A stretch of DNA of 64,000 nucleotides, taken from positions 1 to 64,000 of the forward strand of contig NZ_BAUA01000107.1 in the NCBI RefSeq assembly GCF_000710915.1, given 5' to 3'. Position 1 is the first letter of the stretch. Each line of letters begins with the position of its first letter. A program made the translations under genes and the position numbers. The stretch comes from Nocardia brasiliensis IFM 10847. Lineage in GTDB: Bacteria; Actinomycetota; Actinomycetes; Mycobacteriales; Mycobacteriaceae. Of this stretch, positions 44,125 through 59,100 are shown in pieces. The notes beneath the pieces were generated by a model. It had not been told where the DNA came from. It worked only from the letters and a program-made list of their open reading frames with translations, and searched no databases.

Positions 44125-47100
44125 ATGCAATCCGGTAACAAATCGCTGCTGCGCAGTTTGACGTCGATTCAGAAAGAACTGTGGATAGCGCACGAACTTT
44201 CCGATATTCCCAATAATTGCATCGTCTACATCGACATCCATACGGATCTGGAACTCGGATATTTCGCCGACGCCCTACAGCAGGTTTTCGCGGAGTCGCC
44301 GTCGCTGACGGTCAACATCGTCCGTGGGCCGAACGGGCCGATGCAGGTGGAACGGGATATCCGGGATTGGCTGCCCACCTATGTCGACTTCACCGCGGAA
44401 CCGGACCCCACCGCCGCGGCGCTGGACTACATGGCCCGGGAACGTGAGCTCGGTTTCGATCTGGAACTGGACTCGCTGCTGCGGGTCGCGCTGCTCGAAG
44501 TCGGCGCCGATCACTACCTGCTCTCGATGTGCTTCCACCACATCATCATGGACGGTGTCGGCGTGGCCACCTGGGCGCAACGGGTGCTCGACGTGTACTG
44601 CGCCATGGTGGCCGGAACACCCATCGCACCAGCCGATTTCGTGCATATCGACGATCTCATCGAGCACGACCTCGCCTACCGCCGCCGCCGGCAGGCGATC
44701 GATCGCGCCTACTGGCGCAAGCAGATTCCGGCCGGGATCGAGCCGTTGCGACTGCCGGGGAACGCGGCGCCTGACACGCCACCGGGCCGCATCGGCAGTA
44801 CCCACAGCTTCTCCGGCGCTGAGCTGGGCGGGCTGCTGAGCGCCGCGCGTTCGGCCGGCGTGAAGCTGCCCTACCTGCTGCTGTCCGTCGCCGCCGCCGC
44901 GATCCAGAGGTACGCGCTGCGCGACGAATTCTGTTTGCAGATACCGGTGTCGAATCAGGTCGGCATCGCGCACAAGACGCCGTGCCAGCTGTCGGACACG
45001 GTACCGCTGCTGGTCGATTCGAACCGTAATCTGTCGCTGGCGGAGCTGGCCCATCGAATCTATGCGACCATCGCAGGCGCCCGCGATCATCTGCGGTACG
45101 GCCTCTCCGATATCCGCCGGGATCTGAGAATACCGAAGACGAAAGGCAATCCGTTCGGCCCGGTCGTCAACGTGATGTCGTTCTTCGGGGCACTGGAAAT
45201 GTCGGGCGGCACCGCCGACCTCCAGCTCTATTCCGCCGGTAACAGCGGCGATCTGTCCATCGTCTTCTATTACGAGCGGCGTTCGGACCGGGGCGGATAT
45301 CTGCGGATCGAAGGCGACGCGCAACGCTATACCGACGCCGACCTGCACACCTATCTTGACTCCATCGCGCGCTTCCTGCGCCAGGCGATCGCCGAGCCGG
45401 GCGTATCCATCGGCGCGGTGGACATTCTCGGTCCTGATCGCCGCCTGGTGCTCGAGGCGTGGAACGACACGGCGGTGCCGGTGGACCCGGATGCGACGTT
45501 GGTGGGACTGTTCGAAGAGCAGGTGCGCCGCGCGCCGGACGCGGTCGCGGTGGAGTCCGGCACGGGGGAGCTTTCCTACCGGGAACTCGACATGTGGGCG
45601 GATCGGGTTGCGCGCACGCTGATTTCCCGCGGAGTGCGCCCGGACAGCGTGGTCGCGGTGGCGTTGCCGCGGTCGGTGGAGTTGATCGTCGCGATCCTGG
45701 CGGTGGTGAAAGCGGGCGGCGCCTATCTGCCCGTCGATCCGGGCTATCCGGCCGAGCGCCTGGCCTTCGTGCTCGGCGATGCCGCGCCGGTGGCTGTGCT
45801 CACCGACGCGGCCACCGCGAACACGTTGCCGCGCAATCCGGTTCCGGTGATCCTCGTCGGGGAGGTCGCGGGGGAACGGTCGGGCGTGGTGCGTCCGGTG
45901 CCGCTGCGACCGGGCAACCTGGCCTACCTCATCTACACTTCCGGGTCCACCGGGCGGCCCAAGGGTGTCGGGGTCACCCATCGCAACGTGGCCTCGCTGT
46001 TCCTGAGCACCGCCCCGTGGTGCGGTTTCGGTTCGGCAGACGTGTGGGCGTGGTGTCACTCCCAGGCCTTCGACTTCTCGGTGTGGGAGATCTGGGGTGC
46101 GCTGCTGCACGGCGGCCGGGTCGTCGTGGTGCCGTGGGACGTGGTGCGCACCCCGGCGCAGCTCTGGGATCTGGTGGTGGACCGGGGCGTGACGGTGCTC
46201 AACCAGACGCCGTCCGCCTTCTACGCGCTGGCCGAAGCGCGCGCCGCCGGCGACCGCGCCGAATCAGCCCTGCGCATGGTGATTTTCGGCGGCGAGGCAT
46301 TGCAGCCCGGCTACCTGCGGCCGTGGTACTCGGCCGGCCACGGGGCAGGCCCGGCCCTGGTGAACATGTATGGGATCACCGAAACCACCGTGCACGTCAC
46401 GAGACTCGAACTGTCGGCGGCACAGCCGGCCCGCGGTGGCAGCCCGATCGGCTCGGCGATCGCGAACATGCGTGTGTACGTGCTGGATTCGTGGTTGCTA
46501 CCGGTACCCGTGGGTGTCGCCGGTGAATTGTACGTAGCGGGAGCGCAATTGGCGCGCGGCTACCACGGGCGAGCCGGACTGACCGCGGCCCGCTTCGTGG
46601 CCGATCCGTTCGATCCGGCGGGCGGCGGTCGCCTGTACCGCACCGGTGACGTGGTGCGCTGGACCGCGGACGGGGCGCTGGAGTACGTGGGCCGGGCCGA
46701 CGATCAGGTCAAGATCCGCGGCTTCCGGATCGAACCGGGCGAGGTGGAAGCCGTACTGGCACAACATCCGTCGGTGGCCCAGGCCGTGGTGGTGGCGCGC
46801 GACGCCGAAGGCGGCAAGCAGCTGGTCGGGTATGTGGTGGCCGAGCGCAACGGTCGCCCGAACGGGCACGGCCTGGACGGGGCGCAAGTCCGCCGATTCG
46901 CCGCCGAGCGGCTGCCCGAGTTCCTGGTGCCCGCCGCGGTGCTGGTGCTCGACGCGGTGCCGTTGACGCCCAACGGGAAACTCGACCGTGCCGCGTTGCC
47001 CGCTCCGGAATGGGTGTCCTCGGCGGGGTATCGGGCGCCGGGCAACGAGACCGAACGGGTCCTGGCGGGCCTGTTCGCCGAGGTGCTCGGGGTGGACCGG

Positions 47101-50100
47101 GTCGGCGTGGACGACAGCTTCTTCGAATTGGGCGGCCATTCGCTGTCCGCCACACGCTTGATCAGCCGGATCCGCGCCACGCTGGGCGTCGAGGTGCCGA
47201 TCCGGACGGTGTTCGACGCGGCGACCGTGGCGCAGTTGGCGACTCGGCTCGACGACAGCGCTCAGGTGCGTCCCACGCTGACGACTCGCCCACGGCCGGG
47301 CGTGCTCCCGCTGTCGTACGCGCAGCGGCGGCTGTGGTTCATCCATCGGCTGGAAGGGCCCTCGGCCACCTATAACGTGCCGCTGGCGGCGCGGGTGCGG
47401 GGCGCGTTCGATCCGGCGGCGTTCACCGCGGCCCTCGGCGACGTGCTGGCCAGGCACGAGAGCCTGCGCACGGTCTTCGCCGAGATCGACGGTGTGCCCG
47501 CACAGCGGGTGCTCGACGCGGACGGCGTGCGGATACCTGTGCTCGTCACCGATGTGGACGCCGCCGACACAGCGGCGGCGGTGGCCGAGGCCGCGGGCTA
47601 TCGCTTCGACCTGTCGACGGAGATCCCGCTGCGGGCCCACGTGTTGCGCTGCGGCACCGATGATTGGGCGCTACTCGTGCTGATCCATCACATCGTCGGC
47701 GACGGCTGGTCGGTGACGACTCTGCTGCGGGATGTGTCGCAGGCGTACACGGCTCGGCGCGCGCAGCGGGAGCCGCAGTGGACGCCGTTGCCGGTGCAGT
47801 ACGCGGACTACACGCTGTGGCAGCGCGAGATGCTGGGCTCGGCGGCCGACCCGGGCAGCGTGCTCGCGCGGCAATTCGACTACTGGCGAACCGAACTCGA
47901 CGAGCTGCCCGAGCAACTGCCGTTGCCACTGGATCGGCCGCGGCCGCGGGTGGCCGGCTATCGCGGCGACCGCGTCCTGTTCGAGATCGACGCCGAGACC
48001 CGGGCCGGGGTCGAGCACCTCGCGGGTCGTGCGGGCGCGACGGTCTCGATGGTGTTGCAGGCCGCGCTGGCGGTGTTGCTGAACAAACTCGGTGCGGGGG
48101 AGGATATTCCGATCGGCGCGCCGATCGCGGGCCGGACCGACGAGGCGCTGGCCGAGCTGGTCGGCTGCTTCGTCAACACCTGGGTGCTGCGCGCGGCCGT
48201 CGCGCCCGCGGCGACGTTCACCGCGATCCTGGCCGGTGTCCGGGCGAAAGCGCTGGCCGCCTACGAGAATCAGGACGCGCCGTTCGAGCTGCTGGTCGAG
48301 CTGCTCAATCCGGTGCGTTCGGCGGCCCACCATCCGCTGTTCCAGGTGCTGCTGACGTTGCAGAACAACGCCTTTCCGGCCCTCGTCCTGCCCGGTGCCG
48401 ACGTGACGCCTTTCCTGCCGCCCACCACCACGTCGCGCTTCGATCTGACCTTCGACATCGCCGCCGCCGCGGTGACGGCGCCGGACAACGGCGCCGCGCC
48501 TGATCCGGTCGGCTGGCAAGGCTACATCGAATACGCCACCGAGCTGTTCGATCGGAGCACTGTGACGGCGATGGCCGCGCGCTGGGTGCGGATTCTGCGA
48601 CAGGTGGTGGCCGACCCGGACCGGCCGGTGGGGTCGATCGACGTCCTCGACGGCGCGGAGCGGGATCTGCTGGTGCGGCAATGGAACCGGCACGCCGCGC
48701 CGTCGGCCCGGCCCGGCACCACGCTCGAGCGGTTCGAGGCGCAGGCGGCCGCGACCCCGGACGCGATCGCGGTGGTCGGTGCGGACGCCGAGGTCTCGTA
48801 CCGGGAACTCGACGATCGGGCGGATCGACTCGCGCGCGTCCTGACCGCGCGGGGAGTGGCCCCGGAAACAATCGTGGCGGTGGCGTTGCCCCGCTCGCCG
48901 GAGCTGATCGTGGCGTTGCTCGCGGTGTGGAAAGCAGGCGGCGGGTATCTGCCGATCGATCCGGCATATCCCTCGGACCGGTTGGCGTTCATCCTCGCCG
49001 ATGCCGCGCCGGTGGTGCTCGTCACCGACCGTGCCACCGCACCCACACTGCCGGACACCGCGATCGCCCGTCTGCACATCGACGGCCTCGAGCATCCCGA
49101 CACGACCGCAGCGCCACGCGGCGGTGCCGCGCGTGCGGGCAATCTCGCGTATCTGATCTACACGTCCGGCTCCACCGGCGTGCCGAAAGGCGTTGCGGTC
49201 ACCCATGACAACGTGCACAGCCTCGCGGCCCAGGCGTGGGCGGCGGGACCGGGCGAGCGCGTCCTGGTGCATTCCTCGACCGCGTTCGACGCCTCGACCT
49301 ACGAGATCTGGCCCGCCCTGATCGCGGGCGGCGCAGTCGTGCTCGCCGGTGCGTCGCGGTCGGACGCCGCCGAGATCGTCGGATTGGTCGCGTCGCGGGC
49401 GGTGACCAAGATGTTCTCCACCCCGGCGTTGCTGGCGGTGCTGCTCGAACACGCGGAAACGCTGCCGGGCCGCCCGCTGCGCGGCCTGAACCAGGTGATC
49501 GTCGGTGGCGCCGAACTCGACGCGGCACTGGTGCATCGGGTGCGGACCGCCAGTGCCGGCGCACAGGTGATCAACGGCTACGGACCGACCGAGACCACGG
49601 TATTCGCCACGGTGTTCGGTGCCGACGGCGTGAGCGCGCACGCGGCGGCGGTGCCGATCGGGTCGCCGTTGGCCGATGTCGGCGCCTTCGTGCTGGATTC
49701 GTGGCTGCGGCCGGTGCCGATCGGCGTCGCGGGGGAGCTGTACGTGGCCGGGGCCCAGGTGGCACGCGGGTATCGTGGGCGGCCGGGGTTCACCGCGACG
49801 CGGTTCGTGGCCGATCCCTTCGACGCGGCCGGCGGCCGGTTGTATCGCACCGGTGATGTGGTGCGCTGGCACCGGTCCGGGCAGCTGGAGTTCGTCGGGC
49901 GGGTCGACGATCAGGTGAAGATCCGCGGCTTCCGGGTCGAGCCGGGTGAAGTGGAAATCGTGCTGGCCCAGCATCCTTCGGTGTCGCGCGCCGTGGTCGT
50001 GGCCCGCACCACCGCGGTCGGGGAGCAACTGGTCGGCTACGTCGTCGCAAAGCACACCGGCGGCGGAGCGGGCACGAACGGTCACACCGAGCTGACGGGC

Positions 50101-53100
50101 GCCGACGTGCGCGCGTTCGCCGCCGAGCGGCTGCCCGAATTCATGGTGCCCGCAGCGGTTCTCGTCCTCGACGCGGTGCCGCTGACGCCGAACGGCAAAC
50201 TGGATCGAGGCGCGCTGCCCGAGCCCGAATTGCGTTCCGCCGCACGGTATCGCGCGCCGAGCACCATCCAGGAACACATGCTGGTCGAGCTGTATCGGGA
50301 GATCCTCGGCCGCGACCGGGTCGGCGTGGACGACAGCTTCTTCGAACTCGGCGGTCATTCGCTGCTCGCGACCCGGCTGGCCAGCCGGATCCGGGTGGTG
50401 CTCGGCGTCGAGGTGCCGATCCGGACGGTGTTCGACGCGCCGACCGTGGCGCAGCTGGTGACCAGGCTCGACGCCGACGAGCAGGTGCGTCCGGCGCTGT
50501 CGAGTCAGGCTCGGCCCGAAGTGATTCCGCTGTCCTACGCGCAGCAGCGACTGTGGTTCATCCACCGCCTGGAAGGTCCCTCGGCCACTTACAACATGGT
50601 GCTGGCGGTCCGGCTGCACGGACTGGATGTCGAGGCTTTCGGCGCCGCCGTGCGTGATGTGGTGGCCAGGCACGAGAGCTTGCGCACGATCTTCGTCGCC
50701 GCCGACGGCGTGCCCGCTCAGCGGGTGCTCGCGATGGAGGACATCGAGGTACCGGTGGTGGTGACCGAGGTGGCCGCCGCCGACGTGCACGCGGCCGTCA
50801 CGGGAGCCGCCCGGTACGGCTTCGACCTGTCCGCGGAGATCCCCCTGCGTGCCAGTGTCTTCCGGTACGCCCCGGACGAGTGCGTCGCGGTGGTGCTGAT
50901 CCATCACATCGCCGGGGACGGCTGGTCGCTGACGCCGCTGCTGCGGGATCTGTCCGCCGCGTACGACTCCCGCCTGGCGGGCCGCGCCCCGCGCTGGACC
51001 GCGCTGCCGGTGCAGTACGTGGACTACACGCTGTGGCAGCGAGACCTGCTCGGTGCGCCGGATGATCCGGACAGTGTGCTCGCGCGCCAATTCGAGTACT
51101 GGCGCAACGAACTCGACGAGGTGCCCGAACAGCTGCGGCTGCCCACTGATCGACCGCGGCCGCGGGTGGCGAGCTATCGCGGTGACGTGGTCGCCTTCGA
51201 GGTCGACGCGCCGCTGCGCGCGGAGGTGGAACAGTTCGCGGCCCGCGAAGGCGCGACGGTGTCGATGGTGTGGCAAGCGGCGCTGGTCGTGCTGCTGTCC
51301 AAACTCGGTGCGGGCGAAGATATTCCGATCGGCGCGCCGATCGCGGGCCGGACCGACGCGGCATTGGCGGATCTGGTCGGCTTCTTCGTGAACACCTGGG
51401 TGCTGCGCGCCACGGTCACGCCCGCGGCGTCGTTCGCCGAGGTGCTGGGACAGGTCCGGGCGAAAGCGCTGGCCGCGTACGAGAATCAGGATATTCCGTT
51501 CGAACTGCTGGTGGAGCTGCTCAACCCGGTGCGCTCGGCGGCGCACCATCCGCTGTTCCAGGTGACGCTGGCCTTCCAGAACAACACGCTGCCCGCCTTG
51601 GAGCTGTCGGGGGTGCGGCTCGAACCGTACGACGCGTCCACCGCGACTTCGCGTTTCGACCTGTTCTTCAATGTGTCGGAGGCGCCGGCCGGTGCGCCGT
51701 GGCGCGGCTTCGTCGAATACGCGACCGAATTGTTCGACCGATCCACGGTTACGGCCATGGCGCAACGGCTGGTGCGGGTACTGCGTCTGGCGGTGTCGAG
51801 TCCGGCCGCACCGGTGGGCGCGATCGATCTGCTCGACGGTGCGGCACGTGAACTGGTGCTGACCCGCTGGAACGACACCGCGTGCGCGTTGCCGGAAGCC
51901 ACCGTGGCCGGCCTGTTCGAAGCGCAGGCCACCCGCACGCCCGATGCGGTGGCCGTCGTCGGCGCGGCCACCGAACTCACCTACCGCGACCTGGATGGTC
52001 AGGCCGATCGCCTCGCGCGGCATCTGCGTGCGCACGGCGTCGGGCCCGACCGTATCGTCGCGGTGGCCCTGCCCCGGTCGGCGGAGCTGGTCGTCGCCCT
52101 GCTCGCGGTGCTGAAGGCGGGCGGCGGATATCTGCCGATCGATCCGATCTACGCGACGGATCGGTTGGCGTTCGTGCTGAACGATGCGGCGCCGGTGCTC
52201 GTGCTCACCGATGCCGCCACCGAGAACACGGTGCCGCGCAACGCCATACCGCGCCTGCGAGTCGACACAGCGGAGCTGCCGGACCTCGGCGACCGCAGCG
52301 GTACGGCTCAGCCGCAGAACCTGGCGTATGTGATCTATACCTCCGGTTCGACCGGTGTGCCCAAAGGCGTCGGGGTGACGCATCGCAACGTGGTCAACCT
52401 GGTGACGCAGGCTTGGTCGGCGGGTCCCGGCGATCGGGTGCTGGTGCACTCCTCGGTCGCGTTCGACGCGTCCACCTACGAGATTTGGCCCGCGCTGTGC
52501 GGCGGCGCGACGCTGGTGATCGCCGGGGCGCGGCGTTCGGATCCGGGCGAGATCACCCGCCTGATCGCGAGCCGGTCGGTGACGAAGCTGTTCGCGACAC
52601 CGCCGCTGCTCTCGGCGCTGGCCGAGCACGCGGCGTCGGTGCCGGGCACGCCGTTGCGCAACCTGACCCAGGTGAACACCGGAGCCGACACGCTGCCCAG
52701 CGGTTTGGTCGACGCGTTGCACGCGGTGTGCGGCGATGTCCGAGTGGACAACCTCTACGGCCCGACCGAGGGGACGGTAAACGTCACCGCCTACCGCGTG
52801 CCTACCGGTCTGCGGGACACGATGGTGCCGATCGGGGCGCCGGTGGCGAACAGCCGTGTGTACGTGCTGGATTCGTGGCTCACGCCGGTCCCGGTGGGGG
52901 TGGCCGGTGAATTGTATGTATCCGGTGCGCAATTGGCGCGCGGCTACCGCGGGCGGGCCGGGTTGACCGCGGCGCGGTTCGTGGCCGATCCGTTCGATCC
53001 GGCGGGTGGCCGGCTGTATCGGACCGGCGATGTGGTGCGCTGGACCGGTTCGGGCGTGCTGGAGTTCGTCGGCCGCGCCGACGATCAGGTCAAGATCCGG

Positions 53101-56100
53101 GGGTTCCGAGTGGAACCGGCCGAGGTGGAAACCGTGCTGGCGCAACACCCGTCGGTGGCCCAGGCGGTCGTGGTGGCCCGCGACACCGGCAACGAGGGCG
53201 GCAAGCAGTTGGTGGGTTACGTCGTCGCCGACCGTTCGGGGCCGACCGTGGGCGAGGACGAGTTGGTGGGGCAGTGGCGCCGGGTATACGACGACCTGTA
53301 CGCCGCGGCGAGCGAGAGCGTCACCCGCTCCGACGCGCAGGCCGGGTTCGGCAACGACTTCGGTGGTTGGAACAGCAGTTACACCGGTGCGCCGATTCCG
53401 TTGGCGCAGATGCGGGAGTGGCGGGCGGCGACGGTGGATCGGATTCGGGATCTGGGTCCGCGTCGGGTGCTGGAGATCGGTGTGGGGTCGGGTCTGTTGA
53501 TGTCGCAGTTGGCTCCGGAGTGCGCCGAGTACCACGCGACGGACTTCTCCGCCGAGACCATCGCCTCGCTGCGCCACCAGCTCGCGCAGTTGCGGCAGGA
53601 CTGGGTCGAGCATGTCGAGCTGAGCGTCCGGGCCGCCGACGACGGGTCGGGCTTGCCGGTAGGCCATTTCGACACGGTGATCGTGAACTCGGTGATCCAG
53701 TACTTCCCCGGAGAGCGGTACCTGCGCCGCGTGCTCGAGCACGCGTTGCGCGCGCTGGCGCCCGGCGGCGCGGTGTTCGTCGGTGACATCCGAAATCTGG
53801 CCCTGCTCACCGAGTTCGCCACCGCGGCGCAGATCCGGCGCAACGGCGGTGCGGATCCGGCGGCGGTCGAGGACCGCGTGCGCCGCGATATCGCCGCCGA
53901 ACAGGAACTGCTGCTCGCACCGGAGTACTTCCCGGCGCTGCGCGGGGAGCTCGAGATCGGCGCGGTGGATATCGCGCTCAAGCGCGGATATTCGGTCAAC
54001 GAGTTGACCCGGTACCGGTACGACGTGGTCCTGTACAAGGCTCCGGTGGCCCCTGTCGCTGTTGCCGAACTGCCGGAAGCTGCCTTCCGCGACGGCGAAT
54101 GGCTGCGGACGTTGCTGCGGGAGCGTTGTGCCGGCGTCCGGGTCACCGGTATTCCGCACGCCGGGCTCGTCGGGGAGGTCGCGGCCGCGCATCGGATTCG
54201 CAACGGTGTGCCGGTCGACCCGGGCCGCGAAAACGGCGCTCTCGCCGCGGGTTTCGAAGGTGTACTCGGTGACTACGCGTCGCGCTCGGGAACCGGTCTG
54301 CTGCCCGAGGACCTGCACCGGTTCGGCGCGGAATTCGGCTACCGGACCGCGGTCACGTGGTCGGCGGAGCCGGGCCGGATGACGGCCGTGTTCGTCGACG
54401 CCGCGACGGCGCCGGATGGACCGCTCGCCGACGTCTACCCATCGACGGCGCAGGGTGATCCGGCTCGGTACGCGAACAGCCCGCACGCGGGCCTGCTGGC
54501 CGCCGAGGTACGCCGCTGGGCCACCGACCGGCTGCCCGAGTTCATGGTGCCCGCGACCGTGCTGGTGCTCGACTCGGTGCCGTTGACCGCGACCGGCAAG
54601 CTCGACCGGGCCGCCCTGCCCGACCCGGAGTTCGCCCCCGCGCGCGCCTACCGGGCACCGCGCGACGAGCGCGAGCGGGTGCTGGCCGAATTGTTCGCCG
54701 AGATCCTCGGCCTGGACCGCGTCGGCGTCGATGACAGCTTCTTCGCGCTGGGCGGGCACTCGTTGCTCGCCACCCGGCTGGCCAGCCGCATCCGGGTGGT
54801 GCTCGGGGTGGAAGTGCCGATCCGGACGGTGTTCGACGCACCGACGGTGGCGCAGTTGGTGACTCGGCTCGACGCAAACGCACGGCTGCGGCCGGCCCTG
54901 GTCGCGCGGCCGCGCCCGGATGTGGTGCCGTTGTCGTTCGCGCAGCGACGGTTGTGGTTCATCCACCGCCTCGAAGGCCCCTCGGCCACCTACAACATGG
55001 CCTACGCGGTGCGGCTGCACGGGGCGGACGCCGCCGTGTTGACCACAGCCATCGGTGACGTGGTGCGCAGACACGAAAGCCTGCGCACGATCTTCGTCGA
55101 CGCCGACGGCGTGCCGTCGCAACGGGTACTCGACGCGGACGGCCTCGAGCTTCCGGTGCACCGCAGCATCGTCGACCCGGCCCAGGTCGACGCCGCGGTG
55201 ACCGGCGCCGTGCGCTACGGCTTCGATCTTTCGACCGAGATCCCTTTGCGCGCAGACGTTTTCCAGTGCGGCGCGGACGAATACGTGGTGGTGCTGCTGA
55301 TCCATCACATCGCCGGTGACGGCTGGTCGATGACGCCGCTGCTGCGGGACCTGTCGACGGCGTACACGGCTCGCATCGGTGGCCGGGCGCCGGATCAGCC
55401 GCCGCTGCCGGTGCAGTACGTGGACTACACGCTGTGGCAGCGCGAACTGCTGGGCGCGGCCACCGATCCGGACAGTGTGCTCGCCCGGCAATTCGAGTAC
55501 TGGCGGCGTGAACTCGACGGCCTGCCCGACCAATTGCAACTGCCGACAGATCGGCCGCGGCCGCGGGTGGCCAGCTACCGCGGCGATATGGTGTTCTTCG
55601 AGATCGATCTCGAAACACGCACGGCGGTCGAACGCTTGGCGGCGGCCGAAGGCGCGACGGTCTCGATGGTGCTGCAGGCGGCGCTGGCCGTGCTGCTGAG
55701 CAGACTCGGTGCGGGCGAGGATATTCCGATCGGGTCGCCGATCGCCGGACGCACCGACGAGGCCCTGGCCGATCTGGTGGGCTTCTTCGTGAACTCCTGG
55801 GTGCTGCGCGCGAAGGTCCCGGTGGCCCAGTCGTTCCGGGAGATCCTGGCCCAGGTGCGGACGAAAGCGCTGGCCGCCTACGAGAACCAGGACGTCCCGT
55901 TCGAACTGCTGGTCGAGCTGCTCAATCCGGCGCGATCGGCGGCGCATCACCCGTTGTTCCAGGTGTCGCTGGCTTTCCAGAACAATGCGCTGCCGTCCCT
56001 CGAGCTGCCCGGCGTGCGGTTCGAGCCGCATGTCGCGACCACGGCGACCGCACGATTCGACCTGTTCTTCAACATCACCGACGCACCGGCCGGCCATGCC

Positions 56101-59100
56101 TGGAGCGGGCTGGTCGAGTATGCGACCGAGCTGTTCGACGGGTCGACGGTCGAGACCATGGTGCGCCGATTCGAGCAGGTGCTGCGCCGGATCGCGGTGG
56201 AACCCGCCGCTCCCGTGGGGTCGATCGATGTACTGGGCGCGGACGAACGAGAGTCGTTGCTGCACAGGTGGAACGCCGCGACGGCGGTGGTGCCGGAGAC
56301 GACTCTGGTCGAGGTGTTCGAGGCCCAGGCGGCGCGGACGCCGGAGGCGCTCGCGGTGGTGTGTGCGGACACCGAGCTCACCTATCGCGAACTCGACCTG
56401 CGCGCGGGCCGGCTGGCGCGGATGCTGGTGGCCTACGGGGTCGGCGCGGAGCGGCTCGCCGCGGTGGCGTTGCCGCGCTCGCCGGACCTGCTCGTGACGT
56501 TGCTGGCCGTGTTGAAGGCCGGTGGCGGGTACCTGCCGATCGATCCGGCATATCCCTCGGATCGAGTCGAATTCGTGCTCACCGACGCGGCTCCCGTCGT
56601 CGTGGTGACGGATTCGGCGACCGCGAAACTGCTGCCGTCGACTTCGGCACCGCAGCTGCACCTGGACGCGCCCGACGCCGTAGCGGCCATGGCCGGACCT
56701 GCAGGGTCCGTCCAGGTGTCGAGCGGCGCGCCCGCGCCGCAGAACCTGGCCTACGTGATCTACACGTCCGGCTCGACCGGCAGGCCGAAAGGAGTTGCGA
56801 TCACCCATCGCAACGTCGTCAACCTGGTGGCGCAGGCGTGGTCGGTGGCTGCGCGGGACCGCGTGCTGGTGCACTCCTCGATTGCCTTCGACGCGACCAC
56901 CTACGAGATCTGGCCTGCCCTGTGCGGCGGTGCGGCGGTCGTGCTGACCTGTGCGCAGCGCGCGGATCTGGCGGAGATCACCCGGCTGGTGCAGCGGCGG
57001 TCGGTGACCAAGATGTTCGCCACACCGCCACTGCTCTCGGCGCTGTCCGACCATGTGGCGTCGCTGCCCGGCAGTCCGTTGCAATCGTTGCGCCGGGTGA
57101 TCTCCGGCGGCGCGGAACTGACCGCCGACGTCGTGCGCAAGCTGCCCGAGCGCGGTGTTCGGGCGCAGGTCATGAACGGTTACGGGCCCACCGAGACCAC
57201 GGCGTGCGTGACCACCTACGACGCCGGGGCCGAGCTCGACGGCCCCGTGCCGATCGGCGTGCCGGTGCCGAATACCCGGGTGTACGTGCTGGATTCGTGG
57301 CTGACGCCCGTGCCGGTGGGCGTGGCCGGTGAGTTGTACGTGGCGGGCGCCCAGGTGGGACGGGGTTATCGAGGCCGGTCCGGGCTGACCGCGGCCCGAT
57401 TCGTGGCCGATCCGTTCGACGCCTCCGGCGGCCGGTTGTATCGCACCGGCGACGTGGTGCGCTGGAACCGTTCGGGGCAGCTCGAATTCGTGGGCCGGGT
57501 GGACGACCAGGTGAAGATCCGCGGCTTCCGGGTCGAGCCGGGCGAAGTGGAAACCGTGCTGAGCCAGCATCCTTCGGTGTCGCGTGCCGTCGTCGTCGCG
57601 CGCGAGACGGAGACGGGCGGCAAGCACCTGATCGGCTACGTGGTGCCCGAGCGATCGGGCACCGCCGGCGGTGAGGACGAGCTGGTGGGCCAGTGGCGTC
57701 GCGTGTACGACGACCTGTATTCCGGTGCGAGCAAGGCCGACAACGGCGCCCGCAACGGGCACGGTGGTGCGGCCACGGTGCCGTCGGCGGCCGAGCAGAC
57801 GCCGTTCGGCGGCGACTTCGGTGGTTGGAACAGCAGTTACACCGGTGCGCCGATTCCGTTGGCGCAGATGCGGGAATGGCGCTCCGCCACCGTCGAGCGC
57901 ATTCGCGGGTTGCGCCCAGAACGGGTGCTCGAGATCGGCGTCGGATCGGGTCTGCTGCTCTCGCAACTCGCCCCGGACTGCGTCGAATACCGGGCGACGG
58001 ACCTGTCGGCGGCAACTGTCGACACGCTGCGGCAGCAGCTCGCGCGACTCGACGCGGACTGGACGGATCGGGTCGTGCTGAGCGCCCAGGCCGCCGATGA
58101 CGTGACGGGGTTGCCGCAGCACCATTTCGACACGGTGGTGCTGAACTCCGTCGTCCAGTACTTCCCGAGCGAAGCGTATCTGCGCCGGGTGCTCGACCGT
58201 GTCCGCGGCCTGTTGGCCCCGGGTGGTGCGGTGTTCGTGGGCGACGTGCGCAATCTCGCGCTGCTGCCCGAGTTCGCGACCGCCGTGCAGATCACCCGGC
58301 ACGGTGGCGAGGATCCGGCGACGGTCGCCGGCCGCGTCCGGCGCGATATCGCGGGGGAACAGGAGTTGCTCCTGGCCCCGGAATACTTCCTCGCGGCCGG
58401 GTTCGACGCGGTCGACATCCAGCTCAAGCGCGGACGATCGGTCAACGAGCTGACCCGGTTCCGCTACGACGTGGTCCTGCACAAGAGCCCGGCCACGCCG
58501 CTCTCGGTGTTCGACCTGCCGAAGGTCGAGTTCGACGACGGTGACCGACTGCGCGAGCTGTTGCGGTCGCGGCACCCGGAGGGCCTCAGGGTCACCGGGA
58601 TCCCGCACGCCGGACTGCTCGGTCAGATCGCCGCGGCGCGGCGCATCGAGGAGGGTCTCCCGGTGTCGAGCGGGACGCAAAGCGACCCGCGCACCGCCGG
58701 TTTCGAGGGGATGCTCGACTCTTCCGGCCCGGCGGAGGTCGGCCTGCTGCCCGAGGACCTGCATGTGCTGGCCGGACAGTTCGGTTACGTCGCAGCCGTC
58801 ACCTGGTCGGCGCGAGCGGATCGAATGGACGCGGTGTTCGTCGATGCGACAGGCGCGCAGCGACATTCGCTCGACGGCGTGTATCTGCCGACCGGCGCGC
58901 TCGGGGATCGAGGACATTACGCCAACAATCCGCAGGACAGCCTGCTGCCCGCCGGCGTGCGGGCGTTCGCGGCCGAACGGTTGCCGGATTTCATGGTGCC
59001 GACGGCGGTGCTGGTGCTGGACGCGGTGCCGCTGACCGCCAACGGCAAGCTCGATCGCGCCGTCCTGCCGGATCCGGAATTCCTGTCCGCCAAGGCTTAT

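Noticed and set aside
43802..44161. Small open frames in the SARP/NRPS gap.
   Set aside because: Arg-rich composition, no ribosome site, and overlap with the NRPS start.
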